A stretch of 64,000 nucleotides of DNA, from NCBI RefSeq assembly GCF_000010285.1, contig NC_010617.1, positions 2,418,001-2,482,000 of the forward strand. Reading direction: 5' to 3'. How positions within the stretch are numbered: the first letter of the stretch is position 1; the number at the start of each line of letters is the position of its first letter. The notes below the pieces were generated by a model that was not told the origin of the DNA, did no database searches, and saw only the letters and a program-made list of their open reading frames with translations. Source of the stretch: Kocuria rhizophila DC2201 (GTDB taxonomy: Bacteria; Actinomycetota; Actinomycetes; Actinomycetales; Micrococcaceae). This document shows positions 35,026-44,449 of this stretch, piece by piece. The translations under genes and the position numbers were made by a program.

Positions 35026-36207
35026 TCAGAGGCTCCCCAGGACCTCCGCGAAACGCCTGACCCCTTCGCGGATGCGCGCGGGCGCCACGCCCGAGAACGC
35101 GAGCCGGGCCGCGTTGGACTCCCGGCCGTCCATGTAGCACGCGGAACCCGGCACGAGCACCACGCCGTTGGCCACCGCCTCGGCCAGCACGTCCTTGCCG
35201 AGCAGCTCGTCCGCGGTGACCCACGTGAAGAACCCGCCGGAGGGCGTGGTCCAGGATGCCGAGTCCGGCATGTACTCCGTGAGCGCCTCCTCCATGGCGG
35301 TCCACCGCTCCTTGTAGAGCTCCACGGCCCGGTCCAGCGCCGGCTCCCAGTGTTCGGAGCCCACCCACGAGGTCACGAGCGACTGCGCCAGGTTGGACGG
35401 GTGGATCACCACGGACTCCGCGGCGATCTGCAGCCGGCCACGCACCTCCGGGGGTGCCGCCATCCAGCCCACGCGCAGCCCGGGCGCGAAGATCTTGGAG
35501 AAGCTGCCCAGGTGGATCACGTGCTCCGGAGCCATCCCGTGCATCGAGGGCCGGGGATCGCTGCGGTCGAAGGACAGCAGCGCGTACGGGTCGTCCTCCA
35601 CGATCATCACGTCCCGCTGGGCGCACACCTCCACGAGCTCACGACGCCGCTCCTCCGGCATGGTCACGCCGGTCGGGTTCTGGAAGCTCGGGATCACGTA
35701 CACGAACGGCACGCGCTTTCCCTGGGCCGCCAGCTCATCGAGCGCCTGAGCCACGGCCTCCGGCTGCATGCCGTCGTGATCCATCTCCACGTGCTGCACG
35801 TCCACCTCGTAGGCGCCGAACACACCCAGCGCCCCCACGTAGGTGGGCCCCTCGGCCACGATCACGTCACCGGGGTTGCAGTAGAGCTTGGTCACGAGGT
35901 CCAGTCCGGCCTGCGAGCCCGTGGTGGGCAGGATGTCCGCGCCGGTCACGGCGGAGCCGCCGCGGGCCATGAGCTTCACGACCAGTTCGCGCAGCCCGTC
36001 CACGCCCGCGCCGGAGCCGTACTGCAGGATCTCCCCGGCGCGTCCGCGCAGCAGCAGGGACGCGACGTCGCCCACGGCGTCCGCGGGCAGCACGGAGAGG
36101 TCCGGGTTGCCGCCGGCCAGCGAGACCACGGAGGGGTCGCGGGCCACCTCGAACACGGCGCGGACCGGGGAGGGGCGGAACTCGTCCGCGCGGGATGCGA
36201 ACTCCAT
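35026..36207 (-). CDS. PLP-dependent class I/II aminotransferase (candidate arginine transaminase)
   Basis: A 393-residue fold-type I aminotransferase of the MocR/2-aminoadipate-transaminase-like group without the GntR domain. It shows VSLAGGNPDLSVLP, TGSQAGLDLVTKLYCNPGDV, VIPSFQNPTGVTM, VEDDPYALLSF, the PLP-lysine region LGSFSKIFAPGLRVGW (Lys in SFSKIFAPG) and the C-terminal Arg in NAARLAFSG. Its ATG shares a base with the stop of the ureohydrolase gene, so they form one operon. With the ureohydrolase and ThDP decarboxylase it fits AruH, which converts L-arginine to 5-guanidino-2-oxopentanoate; specificity is inferred from context only. Confidence 0.9.
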   Translation of the reverse strand: MEFASRADEFRPSPVRAVFEVARDPSVVSLAGGNPDLSVLPADAVGDVASLLLRGRAGEILQYGSGAGVDGLRELVVKLMARGGSAVTGADILPTTGSQAGLDLVTKLYCNPGDVIVAEGPTYVGALGVFGAYEVDVQHVEMDHDGMQPEAVAQALDELAAQGKRVPFVYVIPSFQNPTGVTMPEERRRELVEVCAQRDVMIVEDDPYALLSFDRSDPRPSMHGMAPEHVIHLGSFSKIFAPGLRVGWMAAPPEVRGRLQIAAESVVIHPSNLAQSLVTSWVGSEHWEPALDRAVELYKERWTAMEEALTEYMPDSASWTTPSGGFFTWVTADELLGKDVLAEAVANGVVLVPGSACYMDGRESNAARLAFSGVAPARIREGVRRFAEVLGSL

Positions 36208-37244
36208 CACTGCTCCGATCCGTAGCGCGCGCCGGAGATGCCGTACGCGGGACCGTCCGCGGCGGCGTCGGCCCCCAGGCTGATCAGGGAGATCAGCTCG
36301 TAGACCACGTGCGCGGCGGCGATGCCGGTGAGCTCGGCGTGGTCGTACGCCGGGGAGACCTCCACGACGTCGCATGCGACCACGTCCAGCCCGCGCAGTC
36401 CGCGCAGGATCTCCAGGACCTCGCGGCTCGTGATGCCGCCGGCCTCGGGGGTTCCGGTGCCGGGGGCGTGGGCGGGGTCCAGGACGTCGATGTCCAGGGA
36501 GATGTAGAGCGGGCGGTCCCCCACGCGCTCGCGCAGGGCCGCGACCACGGCGTCCACGCCGGAGCGCATGACGTCCGCGGAGGAGACGATCTCGAAACCG
36601 AAGCGGGCGTCGTCCTCGAGGTCCTGCGTGCCGTAGAGCGGACCGCGGGTGCCCACGTGCATCACGGCGTCGGTGTCGATGATCCCCTCCTCGAACGCCC
36701 GGCGGAACGGGGTGCCGTGGGTGTACTCGGCGCCGAAGTAGGTGTCCCACGTGTCCAGGTGGGCGTCGAAGTGCAGCAGCGCCACCTTGCCGTGGCGCGA
36801 GTGCGCCGCGCGCAGCAGGGGCAGGGCGATGGTGTGGTCACCGCCGATCGCCACCACCTTGGTGGACTCCCCCATGAGCTCCTTGGCCGCGGTCTCGATG
36901 GAGTCGATGGCCTCGGGGATGTCGAACGGGTTGCCCACGATGTCCCCGGCGTCCGCGACCTGCAGGTTGGCGAACGGCGAGTGGTTCTGCGCCGGGTTGT
37001 AGGGGCGCAGCAGGCGGGAGGACTCGCGGACGTGGTTCGGCCCGAAGCGTGCCCCGGAGCGGTAGGACACCCCGGAGTCGAAGGGCACGCCCACCACGGC
37101 CACGTCCGTGTGCTCCACCTGGTCAGTGCGGGGCAGCCGCGCGAACGTGGCGGGCCCGGCCCAGCGCGGAGTGAGGGCCGCGTTCACGGGCCCCACCCGC
37201 TGCTCACCAGCGCTGTTGGTCTCGACGATGCGTTCCGGTTCCAC
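36207..37244 (-). CDS. Ureohydrolase (agmatinase or guanidinobutyrase)
   Basis: A 345-residue arginase-fold enzyme with a binuclear Mn site. Ligand motifs are [18 protein letters not shown] and [19 protein letters not shown], all intact. [18 protein letters not shown] is the N-terminal family motif. The N-terminal ~40 residues are extended. GTG 37244 follows AGAGGAGCACGG. Agmatinase and 4-guanidinobutyrase cannot be separated by these motifs; the adjacent candidate arginine transaminase and guanidino-oxoacid decarboxylase favour guanidinobutyrase, releasing urea and GABA. It is divergent from the symporter across a 194-bp gap. Confidence 0.93.
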   Translation of the reverse strand: MEPERIVETNSAGEQRVGPVNAALTPRWAGPATFARLPRTDQVEHTDVAVVGVPFDSGVSYRSGARFGPNHVRESSRLLRPYNPAQNHSPFANLQVADAGDIVGNPFDIPEAIDSIETAAKELMGESTKVVAIGGDHTIALPLLRAAHSRHGKVALLHFDAHLDTWDTYFGAEYTHGTPFRRAFEEGIIDTDAVMHVGTRGPLYGTQDLEDDARFGFEIVSSADVMRSGVDAVVAALRERVGDRPLYISLDIDVLDPAHAPGTGTPEAGGITSREVLEILRGLRGLDVVACDVVEVSPAYDHAELTGIAAAHVVYELISLISLGADAAADGPAYGISGARYGSEQ

Positions 37245-37438
37245 CCGTGCTCCTCTCGTCCCGGGATCATCCGGGAGACGTCCGGGGCCACGTCGCTGGG
37301 GCCCCGTCATGCTGCGATCCACCGTGTCGGTGGTACTTTCTGTGACCTGGTGCATAAACCCTAACGCCACGCTCACACCCGAGAGCACAGCCGTGCCCGG
37401 ACGCCCGGCGCCGTGGCCCCCGTCCGAGGAGAGACCCC

Positions 37439-38884
37439 GTGAACGTGATCGTGATCGTGCTGTACCTGGCCGCAATGGTGGTGATCGGACTGTGGGCCGC
37501 ACGCCGTGCGCGCACCGCCACCGACTACCGCGTGGCCGGCCGTCGCCTGGGCGCGGGGCTCTACACCTCCACCATGGCTGCCGTGGTGCTCGGGGGCGCC
37601 TCCACCGTCGGCGGGGTGGGCCTGGGCTACCAGTACGGCATCTCCGGGATGTGGCTCGTGGTGGCCATCGCCACCGGACTCGCGGTGCTGAGCCTGTTCT
37701 TCGCCGCGCGCATCCAGTCGCTGAAGGTGTTCACGGTCTCCCAGATGCTGCAGCTGCGCTACGGCGCGCGCGGTGGGGCCACGGCGTCGTCGTTCGTGAT
37801 GCTCGCGTACACCGTGATGATCGCCGTGACCTCCACCGCGGCCTACGCGTCGATCTTCTCCGTGCTGTTCCCCATCTCCCGGCCCTGGGCCATCCTGCTG
37901 GGCGGCGCGGTGGTGATCGCCTACTCGGTGCTGGGCGGGATGTGGTCCATCACGCTCACGGACCTCATGCAGTTCGTGTTCATGACCATCGGGATCTTCG
38001 CGATCCTGCTGCCCTTCTCCCTCGCGGCCGGGGGTGGCTGGTCCGGGATCACGGAGCGGCTGGACGCCTCCTTCTTCTCCGCGGGCTCGATGGGCTTCCA
38101 GGCGATCGTCACCCAGTTCGTGGTCTACGGCTTCGGCATGCTGATCGGCCAGGACATCTGGCAGCGCGTGTTCACGGCCCGCTCCCCCAGGGTGGCCCGC
38201 TGGGGCGGTCTGGCCGCGGCAGGGTACGTGGCGCTCTACGGGGTGGCCGGTGCGCTGATCGGCACCGCCGCGGCGGCCGTGCTGCCCACGCTCGACGCCC
38301 CGGAGGAGGCCTTCGCCGCCATGGCGCAGTACCACGTGCCCGTGGGCCTGGGCGGCGTGGTGCTCGCGGCGGGTGTCGCCGCCATGATGTCCACGGCCTC
38401 CGGCGCCACGATCGCGGCGGCCACGGTGGCCCGCGTGGACGTGGTCCCCACCCTGCGGGGGATGTTCGGCGCCCCGGCGGACGACGTCGCCCGCGCCCGT
38501 TCCGAGGACGCCTCCGTTCTCAAGGACCGCGTCTACGTGGTGGTCGTGGGCCTGGTGATCACGGTGCTGTCCATGCTGGTCAGCTCCACCGTGGTGGCCC
38601 TGACCATCGCCTACGACCTGCTGGTGGGCGGGCTGCTCGTGGCCGTGCTGGGCGGTCTCGTGTGGCGCCGGGGCACCGCGGCGGGTGCCATGTGGTCCAT
38701 GGCCGCGGGCGTCGTCGCCACCGTGGCGGGCATGGGCGTCTTCGGCGTGCTGGCCAACGCCCCCATCTACCTGGGGCTCGTCAGCTCGGCCGTAGTATTC
38801 GTGGTGGTGTCGCTGGTCACCACACCCACCGCACCCCAGATCTCCCACGAGTGGAACCGACGCATCCAGGAGTCCAAGGCATGA
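37439..38884 (+). CDS. Sodium:solute symporter family transporter
   Basis: A 481-residue SSS-family permease with about 13 hydrophobic helices. Family segments are [39 protein letters not shown] (the conserved SSS signature GGxxAVxxTDxxQ-like) and [20 protein letters not shown] (Na+-site helix 8). GTG 37439 follows GAGGAGAGACCCC. Its stop overlaps the start of the ThDP enzyme by 4 bp. Between a divergent ureohydrolase and a guanidino-acid decarboxylase candidate, it is likely a Na+-driven importer of arginine, agmatine or a guanidino acid (inference). Confidence 0.92.
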   Translation: MNVIVIVLYLAAMVVIGLWAARRARTATDYRVAGRRLGAGLYTSTMAAVVLGGASTVGGVGLGYQYGISGMWLVVAIATGLAVLSLFFAARIQSLKVFTVSQMLQLRYGARGGATASSFVMLAYTVMIAVTSTAAYASIFSVLFPISRPWAILLGGAVVIAYSVLGGMWSITLTDLMQFVFMTIGIFAILLPFSLAAGGGWSGITERLDASFFSAGSMGFQAIVTQFVVYGFGMLIGQDIWQRVFTARSPRVARWGGLAAAGYVALYGVAGALIGTAAAAVLPTLDAPEEAFAAMAQYHVPVGLGGVVLAAGVAAMMSTASGATIAAATVARVDVVPTLRGMFGAPADDVARARSEDASVLKDRVYVVVVGLVITVLSMLVSSTVVALTIAYDLLVGGLLVAVLGGLVWRRGTAAGAMWSMAAGVVATVAGMGVFGVLANAPIYLGLVSSAVVFVVVSLVTTPTAPQISHEWNRRIQESKA

Positions 38885-40530
38885 GCACCGAGAACAGCAC
38901 CTCCGAGACCGGGGGGACCCAGGCGGCGTCGTACCCCGAGCGCACCGTGGCCAAGGCCGTGCTGGAGACCCTGCGCGGCTACGGGATCGACACCGTGTTC
39001 GGGATCCCCGGAACCCACTCCCTGGAGTTCTACCGGCCGCTTCGCGAGCTCGGGATCACGGCGATCACCACGCGCCACGAACAGGGCGCGTCCTACGGCG
39101 CGGACGGCTGGTCCCAGGTGCGCGGGCTGCCCGGCGTGGTGATCACCACCTCCGGTCCCGGCCTGCTGAACTCGCTGTCCGGCGCGGCCACCGCGTACGC
39201 CGAGTCCCGACCCATGATCCTGCTGTCCCCTGGGCGGCCCGTGGGGCACGACTTCCGGGACATCGGCTCGCTGCACGAGACCAAGAACCCCTCCGCCGCC
39301 GTCAACGCGATCGTGGGCGTCTCCCGCCGCGTGACCTCCGGCGCCGAGGCCGTGACCATGATCCACGACGCCATGCGGGACTTCGCGCACTCGCGGCCCC
39401 GCCCCATCCACATCGAGATCCCGCTGGACATCCTCGAGACCCCGGCGGACGTACCCGAGTCGGCCACCGCGCCACGCCCCCTCGGCGAGCCCACGCCCGC
39501 CCCGGAGCACGACGTCGCAGCGGCAGTCTCCGCGCTCGCGGCCAGTGAGCGCCCGGTCATCCTGGCCGGCGGCGGCTCGCTCGCGGCCGGGCCCCGGCTG
39601 CTGGAGCTGGCCGAGCTGCTCGAGGCGCCCGTGATCACCACGACCAACGGCAAGGGTGCGATCCCCGAGAAGCACCGGCTCTCGCTGGGCGCGGACCTGC
39701 GGCTGAGCACCGCGCACGAGTTCCTGCGCTCCGCGGACGCGCTGCTCGTGATCGGCTCCAAGGTGGGCGAGGCCGAGCTGTGGGGCGGGGACATCACCCC
39801 GCACGGCCCGATCGTGCGCGTGGACATCATGCGCGACCAGATGCTGTGCAACCTGGCCCCGGATGTGGAGGTCCCCGGCAACGCCGCGGCCGTGGTGCCG
39901 CAGCTGATCGACGGGCTGCGCGTCTCGTTCGAGGCCTCGGGCGCCGAGCCCCGCCCCGAGCGCGACCTGCGCGAGGTTTTCGACGCCATGGACGAGGAGG
40001 GCCGCCAGTGGGCCCCGGACCTCGCCGCGCTCAACGAGACCATCATGGAGGTGGTCCCGGACGACACCATCCTGGCTGGTGACTCCTCCCAGGTGACCTA
40101 CATGGGCTCCACCACGTTCTTCCGTGCGCCCGCGCCGCACTCGCTGCTCTACATGGGCACGTACGCGACCCTGGGCTACGGGCTGCCCGCGGCGGTGGGC
40201 GCCAAGCTGGCCGCCCCGGAGCGTCCCGTGGTGTGCCTGGTGGGGGACGGTGCCCTGATGTTCTCCATCCAGGAGCTCATGACCGCGGTGGAGCTGAACC
40301 TGGACCTGCCCGTGATCTGCGTGGACAACGGGGGCTACGGGGAGATCCGGCAGAACATGGTGGACCGGGACATCGACCCCCTGGCCGTGGACCTCGTGCA
40401 GCCGGACTGGGTGAAGCTCGCGGAGGGCTTCGGCGCCACCGGGTTCCCCGCCACCATGGACACCCTCGCGGAGACCGTGCAGAAGGCGCTCGCCACCAAG
40501 GGGCCGAGCCTGGTGCACCTGAAGATCTGA
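38881..40530 (+). CDS. ThDP-dependent decarboxylase (5-guanidino-2-oxopentanoate decarboxylase candidate)
   Basis: A 549-residue acetolactate-synthase-like enzyme. The catalytic Glu is in TRHEQGASYGADGW; the central domain has VILAGGGSLAAGPRLLELAE; the ThDP/Mg motif runs GDGALMFSIQELMTAVELNL then DLPVICVDNGGYGEI. It lacks a following small subunit, so it is probably not an acetolactate synthase. The AruI reaction (decarboxylation of 5-guanidino-2-oxopentanoate to 4-guanidinobutyraldehyde) fits the neighbourhood and the actinobacterial family commonly given that name. The N-terminal ~18 residues are variable and contain a GCGGCGTCGT word. A 16-bp hairpin ends the operon. The aldehyde dehydrogenase step is not encoded here. 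Confidence 0.85.
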   Translation: MSTENSTSETGGTQAASYPERTVAKAVLETLRGYGIDTVFGIPGTHSLEFYRPLRELGITAITTRHEQGASYGADGWSQVRGLPGVVITTSGPGLLNSLSGAATAYAESRPMILLSPGRPVGHDFRDIGSLHETKNPSAAVNAIVGVSRRVTSGAEAVTMIHDAMRDFAHSRPRPIHIEIPLDILETPADVPESATAPRPLGEPTPAPEHDVAAAVSALAASERPVILAGGGSLAAGPRLLELAELLEAPVITTTNGKGAIPEKHRLSLGADLRLSTAHEFLRSADALLVIGSKVGEAELWGGDITPHGPIVRVDIMRDQMLCNLAPDVEVPGNAAAVVPQLIDGLRVSFEASGAEPRPERDLREVFDAMDEEGRQWAPDLAALNETIMEVVPDDTILAGDSSQVTYMGSTTFFRAPAPHSLLYMGTYATLGYGLPAAVGAKLAAPERPVVCLVGDGALMFSIQELMTAVELNLDLPVICVDNGGYGEIRQNMVDRDIDPLAVDLVQPDWVKLAEGFGATGFPATMDTLAETVQKALATKGPSLVHLKI

Positions 40531-40564
40531 GCGGGGCCGCGCCCGGCGCACCCGCCCGAGGCAC

Positions 40565-40601
40565 GACGTGGCCGCCGAACACCTCGTTCGGCGGCCACGT
40601 C
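40565..40601. terminator. Perfect 16-bp hairpin after the decarboxylase
   Basis: GACGTGGCCGCCGAAC (40565-40580) pairs exactly with GTTCGGCGGCCACGTC (40586-40601) with loop ACCTC, 35 bp past the stop at 40530 and facing the convergent kinase-like gene. TTTGTTGTTG at 40617-40626 is the nearest T-rich stretch. Confidence 0.85.
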
Positions 40602-40658
40602 CCGTCCCGGGGCAGTTTGTTGTTGCCGCACCAGTGCGCGCCGTACCTGCGGAGAGAA

Positions 40659-41222
40659 TCAGATCGCCGCGTGGTCGTCGAGGGGCCACGCGGCCGCGAC
40701 CCACGCGTGGGCTTCCCGCGGGGTGCGCAGCCGCACGACCCGCAGGGCCGGATGGGTGCGTTCCACAGCGGGGATGCGCTCCCGGTAGGCGTGCCGAGTG
40801 ACGAACGCCCAGCGGATGATGTGCTCCGGGTCCGTGAGGATGCTGCGCAGCGGGGCTTCCCGATTGCCGTTCCACAGCACCTCGCGGCACAGACTGCGCC
40901 GCACAGTCCGGCGCACGACGCGCGGGAACGTCACCGCCCAGAAGGGGAAGTCGAGCCACAGGAGCGTGTCGGCGTGCTCGGCGAGAAGGGGCCGTGCGGC
41001 GTCGTACTGCCACTCCGTGACCCATGCGTCCTGGGCTGCCAGGCACTTCACCTCCGCCGCGAACTCGGGGCGCGGCGTCCAGCCTGGGCCGTGAAACAGG
41101 GCGTCGATCTCGGTGTGCGGGATCCCGGACCGCCGCGCGACCTCCCGGCAGAGCGTCGTCTTGCCCGCGCCGCTGACCCCGGCCACCAGGATGCGGCGGG
41201 GAGGAGGCAGCTGGTGAGTCAT
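40659..41222 (-). CDS. Small P-loop kinase-like protein (adenylate kinase/topology-modulation type)
   Basis: A 187-residue P-loop NTPase. Walker A is GVSGAGKTTLC near residue 15; HTEIDALFHGPGWTPRPEF is the substrate-lid region typical of FlaR/topology-modulation-like kinases; LLWLDFPFW is Walker B and RRTVRRSLCREVLWNGNREA a basic lid. ATG 41222 lies close before the P-loop. Such proteins are usually orphan nucleotide kinases of unknown substrate. It is convergent with the decarboxylase operon and divergent from the purine permease. Confidence 0.82.
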   Translation of the reverse strand: MTHQLPPPRRILVAGVSGAGKTTLCREVARRSGIPHTEIDALFHGPGWTPRPEFAAEVKCLAAQDAWVTEWQYDAARPLLAEHADTLLWLDFPFWAVTFPRVVRRTVRRSLCREVLWNGNREAPLRSILTDPEHIIRWAFVTRHAYRERIPAVERTHPALRVVRLRTPREAHAWVAAAWPLDDHAAI

Positions 41223-41530
41223 GGGGGTGAGCCTACGGGCTGGCGAGGATCGGAACCGCTGCCGGGTCGAGCAGTGGCGAACCACTGGGCGGGAGCCCGC
41301 AGAGACTCCACCTGCTTCCGCATCCTGGAAGTCACCCGCCTCGATCCGAAAAGCGGGCGTGTTGCACCTCACACTCGCAGCCGGTTACGCTCAACTCCCT
41401 CCACGTCGCCGCGGTCCACCCTCGGGACGCGGATCCACCAGACCGGTTCCGGGTCGGAGGACGCGCAGGTACGGACCACCACCGGCGTGTGCACCCGGCC
41501 CAGCGGCTCAAGAATGAGGGGTCTATCGCT
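41223..41530. other. 308-bp intergenic region upstream of the purine permease
   Basis: No gene is supported here. The stretch TTGCAC (41359-41364) followed about 19 bp later by GTTACGCT is a possible promoter for the permease, but weak. No purine-riboswitch-like conserved loops were recognised. GAGGGG lies 10 bp before the GTG start at 41531. Confidence 0.4.
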
Positions 41531-43156
41531 GTGAAGCGCCTCCCGAAGACCAGCACCGCACCAGATGCAGCGGGTGCGCCCCGCCGCCCGGAGGACGCCT
41601 ACCTGGGGGTCGGCAAGTCCCTCGCGTACGGGCTCCAGCACGTGCTCACCATGTACGGCGGGGTGATCGCCGTGCCGCTCATCATCGGCAACGCCGCCGG
41701 CCTGGACGCCACGGCCACGGGGATCCTGGTGGCCGCCGCCCTGTTCACCGGGGGCCTCGCCACCATCCTGCAGAGCGTGGGGGTGCCGTTCCTGGGGGCG
41801 CAGCTTCCCCTGGTGCAGGGCGTGTCCTTCGCGGGCGTAGCCACCATGCTCACCATCCTCCAGGGCACCCCCGGGGAAGAGGGACTGCGCGTGGTCTTCG
41901 GTGCCATCCTGGTGGCCTCCGCCCTGGGGTTCGTGCTCGCACCGTTCTTCGCCAAGATCATCCGCTTCTTCCCGCCCGTGGTCTCGGGCGTGGTCATCAC
42001 GACCATCGGCGTGACGCTGATGCCCGTGGCCGCCGGATGGGCCCTGGGCCCCCAGGACAGCCCCGAGCACGGCTCCGTGGGCAACATCGGACTGGCCGCG
42101 TTCACCCTGCTGGTGGTGCTGCTGCTGTCCAAGGTGGGCTCCGCCGCCATCTCCCGGCTGTCCATCCTGCTGGCCATCGTGATCGGCACCGTGGTGGCCG
42201 CCGTGACCGGTCAGGCCTCGTTCTCCGGCGTGGGAGAGGGGCCCGTGGTCGGGTTCCCCACCCCGTTCGCCTTCGGGACCCCGCTGTTCATGGCCTCGGC
42301 CGTGCTGGGCATGTTCGTGGTGATCATCGTGACCATGACGGAGACCACCGCGGACATCGTGGCCGTGGGCGAGGTGGCCGAGACCCGCGTGGACTCGAAG
42401 CGCATCGCCAACGGGCTGCGTGCGGACATGCTCTCCTCCACGGTGTCCCCCGTGTTCAACTCCTTCACCCAGACCGCTTTCGCGCAGAACGTGGGGCTCG
42501 TGGCCATCACGGGGATCCGCAGCCGCTTCGTGGTGGCCGGAGCCGGCGTGATCATGGTGGTGCTGGGCCTGCTGCCCGTGCTCGGCCGCGTGGTGGCCGC
42601 GGTGCCCTCGCCCGTGCTGGGAGGTGCCGGCATCGTGCTGTTCGGGACCGTGGCGGCGTCGGGAATCCGCACGCTGGGCGGCGTGGACTACCGTTCGGGG
42701 CTGAACCTGGTGGTCGTGGCGGTGGCCATGGCCATGGGCCTGATCCCCGTGGTCTCCCCGGGCTTCTACGAGCAGTTCCCTGCGTGGACCCAGGTGGTGC
42801 TGGGCTCCGGCATCAGCGCCGCCGCGCTCACCGCCGTGCTGCTGAACATCCTCTTCAACGAGATCACGTGGGGCTCGCGGCCGGACTCCTCGGTGTTCGC
42901 GGCCGCTCCGCCCCGCGTGCTGCCCCGCTCCTTCGTGCAGGGCCTCGAGGAGGGCGACACCGTGGTGGACGGCCGCCTGGTGGCCGGGGACGGCCAGGAG
43001 GTGGCCGTGGTCGAGGACCACCTGGTGGAGGACGCCCGCCGCCGCGTGGAGAGCGGCGAGCTCACGGAGACCGGCCAGATCCACCGGGTCTACGCCCAGG
43101 ACGAGCACCGGGGCGAGCCCGGTGCGGAAGGAGCCCGCCATGACGAACGCCCCTGA
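41531..43156 (+). CDS. NCS2-family purine (xanthine/urate/uracil) permease
   Basis: A 541-residue inner-membrane symporter of the NCS2/UraA-UapA family with about 14 helices. Segments include LAYGLQHVLTMYGGVIAVPL, FLGAQLPLVQGVSFAGVATM (QGVSF motif), VTMTETTADIVAVGEVAETR (family signature with substrate-contact Glu) and SRFVVAGAGVIMVVLGLLP. The ~75-residue C-terminal cytoplasmic tail is acidic. Its end overlaps the deaminase gene by 17 bp. Next to guanine deaminase and XdhABC it most likely imports xanthine, guanine or urate; uracil is less likely by context. GTG 41531 chosen for the GAGGGG upstream. Confidence 0.91.
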   Translation: MKRLPKTSTAPDAAGAPRRPEDAYLGVGKSLAYGLQHVLTMYGGVIAVPLIIGNAAGLDATATGILVAAALFTGGLATILQSVGVPFLGAQLPLVQGVSFAGVATMLTILQGTPGEEGLRVVFGAILVASALGFVLAPFFAKIIRFFPPVVSGVVITTIGVTLMPVAAGWALGPQDSPEHGSVGNIGLAAFTLLVVLLLSKVGSAAISRLSILLAIVIGTVVAAVTGQASFSGVGEGPVVGFPTPFAFGTPLFMASAVLGMFVVIIVTMTETTADIVAVGEVAETRVDSKRIANGLRADMLSSTVSPVFNSFTQTAFAQNVGLVAITGIRSRFVVAGAGVIMVVLGLLPVLGRVVAAVPSPVLGGAGIVLFGTVAASGIRTLGGVDYRSGLNLVVVAVAMAMGLIPVVSPGFYEQFPAWTQVVLGSGISAAALTAVLLNILFNEITWGSRPDSSVFAAAPPRVLPRSFVQGLEEGDTVVDGRLVAGDGQEVAVVEDHLVEDARRRVESGELTETGQIHRVYAQDEHRGEPGAEGARHDERP

Positions 43157-43634
43157 GCAGGACAGCGTCCACCGGCACCTGCGCACCACCATCGACGCCG
43201 CCGCGCGCAACGCGGCCGCAGACGGCGGCCCGTTCGGCGCCCTGCTCGTCACGGCTGACGGGCGCGAGTTCACCGCCGTGAACCGCGTGACCGCGGACAA
43301 CGACCCCACCGCCCACGCCGAGGTCTGCGCCATCCGCGCCGCGTGCTCCGCGCTGGGGACGCACGACCTCGGCGGCGCCACGCTCTACTCGAGCTGCGAA
43401 CCGTGCCCCATGTGCCTCTCCGCGGCCCTCTGGGCGCGCCTGGACCGGGTCTTCTTCGCCGCGGACCGGCATGACGCCGCGGCGGGCGGTTTCGACGACG
43501 CCGCCTTCTACGACTTCTTCACCGCCACCCCCGAGCAGAAGGACGCGCTGCTGCCCGTGCGCCACGTGGCCCTCGACACCCGCACCGAGCCCTTCGAGCG
43601 GTGGGCGGCGAACGCGCAGCGCACCACCTACTGA
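43140..43634 (+). CDS. Guanine/nucleoside deaminase (CDA fold)
   Basis: A 164-residue zinc deaminase. The active site is intact: HAEVCAIRAAC supplies the zinc His and catalytic Glu (HAE), and SSCEPCPMCLSAALWARLDR the PCxxC zinc cysteines. The C-terminal DDAAFYDFF resembles bacterial guanine deaminases (GuaD), which convert guanine to xanthine. GGAAGGAGCCCGCC precedes ATG 43140, inside the end of the permease gene, so translation is coupled. Product xanthine would feed the XdhABC enzyme encoded on the opposite strand 19 bp downstream. Cytosine or tRNA adenosine deaminase are less likely by length and context. Confidence 0.88.
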   Translation: MTNAPEQDSVHRHLRTTIDAAARNAAADGGPFGALLVTADGREFTAVNRVTADNDPTAHAEVCAIRAACSALGTHDLGGATLYSSCEPCPMCLSAALWARLDRVFFAADRHDAAAGGFDDAAFYDFFTATPEQKDALLPVRHVALDTRTEPFERWAANAQRTTY

Positions 43635-43653
43635 CCGGCCCGGTCAGGGACCC

Positions 43654-44448
43654 CTACGGCCCGAACTGCTCGAGCAGCGCGGCCGCGACGCTCACCGCGA
43701 TCGCCGCGGGGGACTTGCCCGGCACACCGGGGAGCCCGATGGGGCACGTGATGGCGTCCACCGCGGCCGCCGGGTGCCCCTCGGCCACGAGCCGTTTGCG
43801 AAACCGCGCCCACTTGGCGGAGGACCCGATCAGTCCCACCGTGGCCAGGTCCCCCCGGCGCAGCGCGGCGTCGCACAGGATGAAGTCCTCGGCGTGGTCG
43901 TGGCTCATGATCAGCACGTGCGCCCCGGCAGGGAGCTCGCCCAGGGCGTTCTCGGGCGCTGGACTGTGCCGCGGCTCCAGGCGCGCCGGACCGCCGGTGA
44001 GCCCCTCGAACCGGGCGGGCGCCACGTGCTCGGCGCGGCTGTCCACCAGGTGCACGCGCACCGGGAACCGGGACAGCACGTGCGCCAGCTCCCAGCCCAC
44101 GTGCCCCATGCCGAAGACCGCCACCACGGGGCGGGCGCGCTGCGGTTCGAGCAGCACCTTCACCACGCCTCCGCAGCACTGCCGGGCGTGCTCCACGGGC
44201 GCGTGCTCGGTCAGGGAGAACTCCAGGGTCTGCGGTTCGTCCGTGTCCGCGGCGATCAGGGCCCGTGCCCGCTCGACCACCGTGGCCTCGAGGTTGCCGC
44301 CGCCCACGGTGTCCCACGTGCGCTCGGCCGCCACCACCATCTTGGTCCCGGCCCGTCGTGGCGCGTGGCCCCGCACGTCCGTGACGGTCACGAGCACGCC
44401 CGGCGAGCCCTCCTCGCGCAGCAGCTGCAGGGCGTCCAGCCAGTCCAC
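43654..44448 (-). CDS. xdhC: Xanthine dehydrogenase accessory protein XdhC
   Basis: A 264-residue chaperone that delivers sulfurated molybdenum cofactor to xanthine dehydrogenase. The N-terminal XdhC domain shows GVLVTVTDVRGHAPRRAGTK and GGGNLEATVVERA. The C-terminal Rossmann domain has VVAVFGMGHVGWELAHVLSR, VLIMSHDHAEDFILCDAALR and VGLIGSSAKWARFRKRL. The CxxG-type segment ARQCCGGVVKVLL is present. I chose GTG 44448, one base after the xdhB stop; upstream codons in the frame are Arg/Pro-rich and unlike XdhC. Last gene of the minus-strand xdhABC operon. Confidence 0.92.
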   Translation of the reverse strand: MDWLDALQLLREEGSPGVLVTVTDVRGHAPRRAGTKMVVAAERTWDTVGGGNLEATVVERARALIAADTDEPQTLEFSLTEHAPVEHARQCCGGVVKVLLEPQRARPVVAVFGMGHVGWELAHVLSRFPVRVHLVDSRAEHVAPARFEGLTGGPARLEPRHSPAPENALGELPAGAHVLIMSHDHAEDFILCDAALRRGDLATVGLIGSSAKWARFRKRLVAEGHPAAAVDAITCPIGLPGVPGKSPAAIAVSVAAALLEQFGP

Positions 44449-44449
44449 G

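Noticed and set aside
38881-40530. Acetolactate synthase or glyoxylate carboligase.
   Set aside because: No regulatory subunit or branched-chain/glyoxylate genes are adjacent; the ureohydrolase and aminotransferase context fits a guanidino-oxoacid decarboxylase better.
41223-41530. Purine riboswitch before the NCS2 permease.
   Set aside because: I could not recognise the conserved loop and junction bases of purine or guanidine riboswitches.
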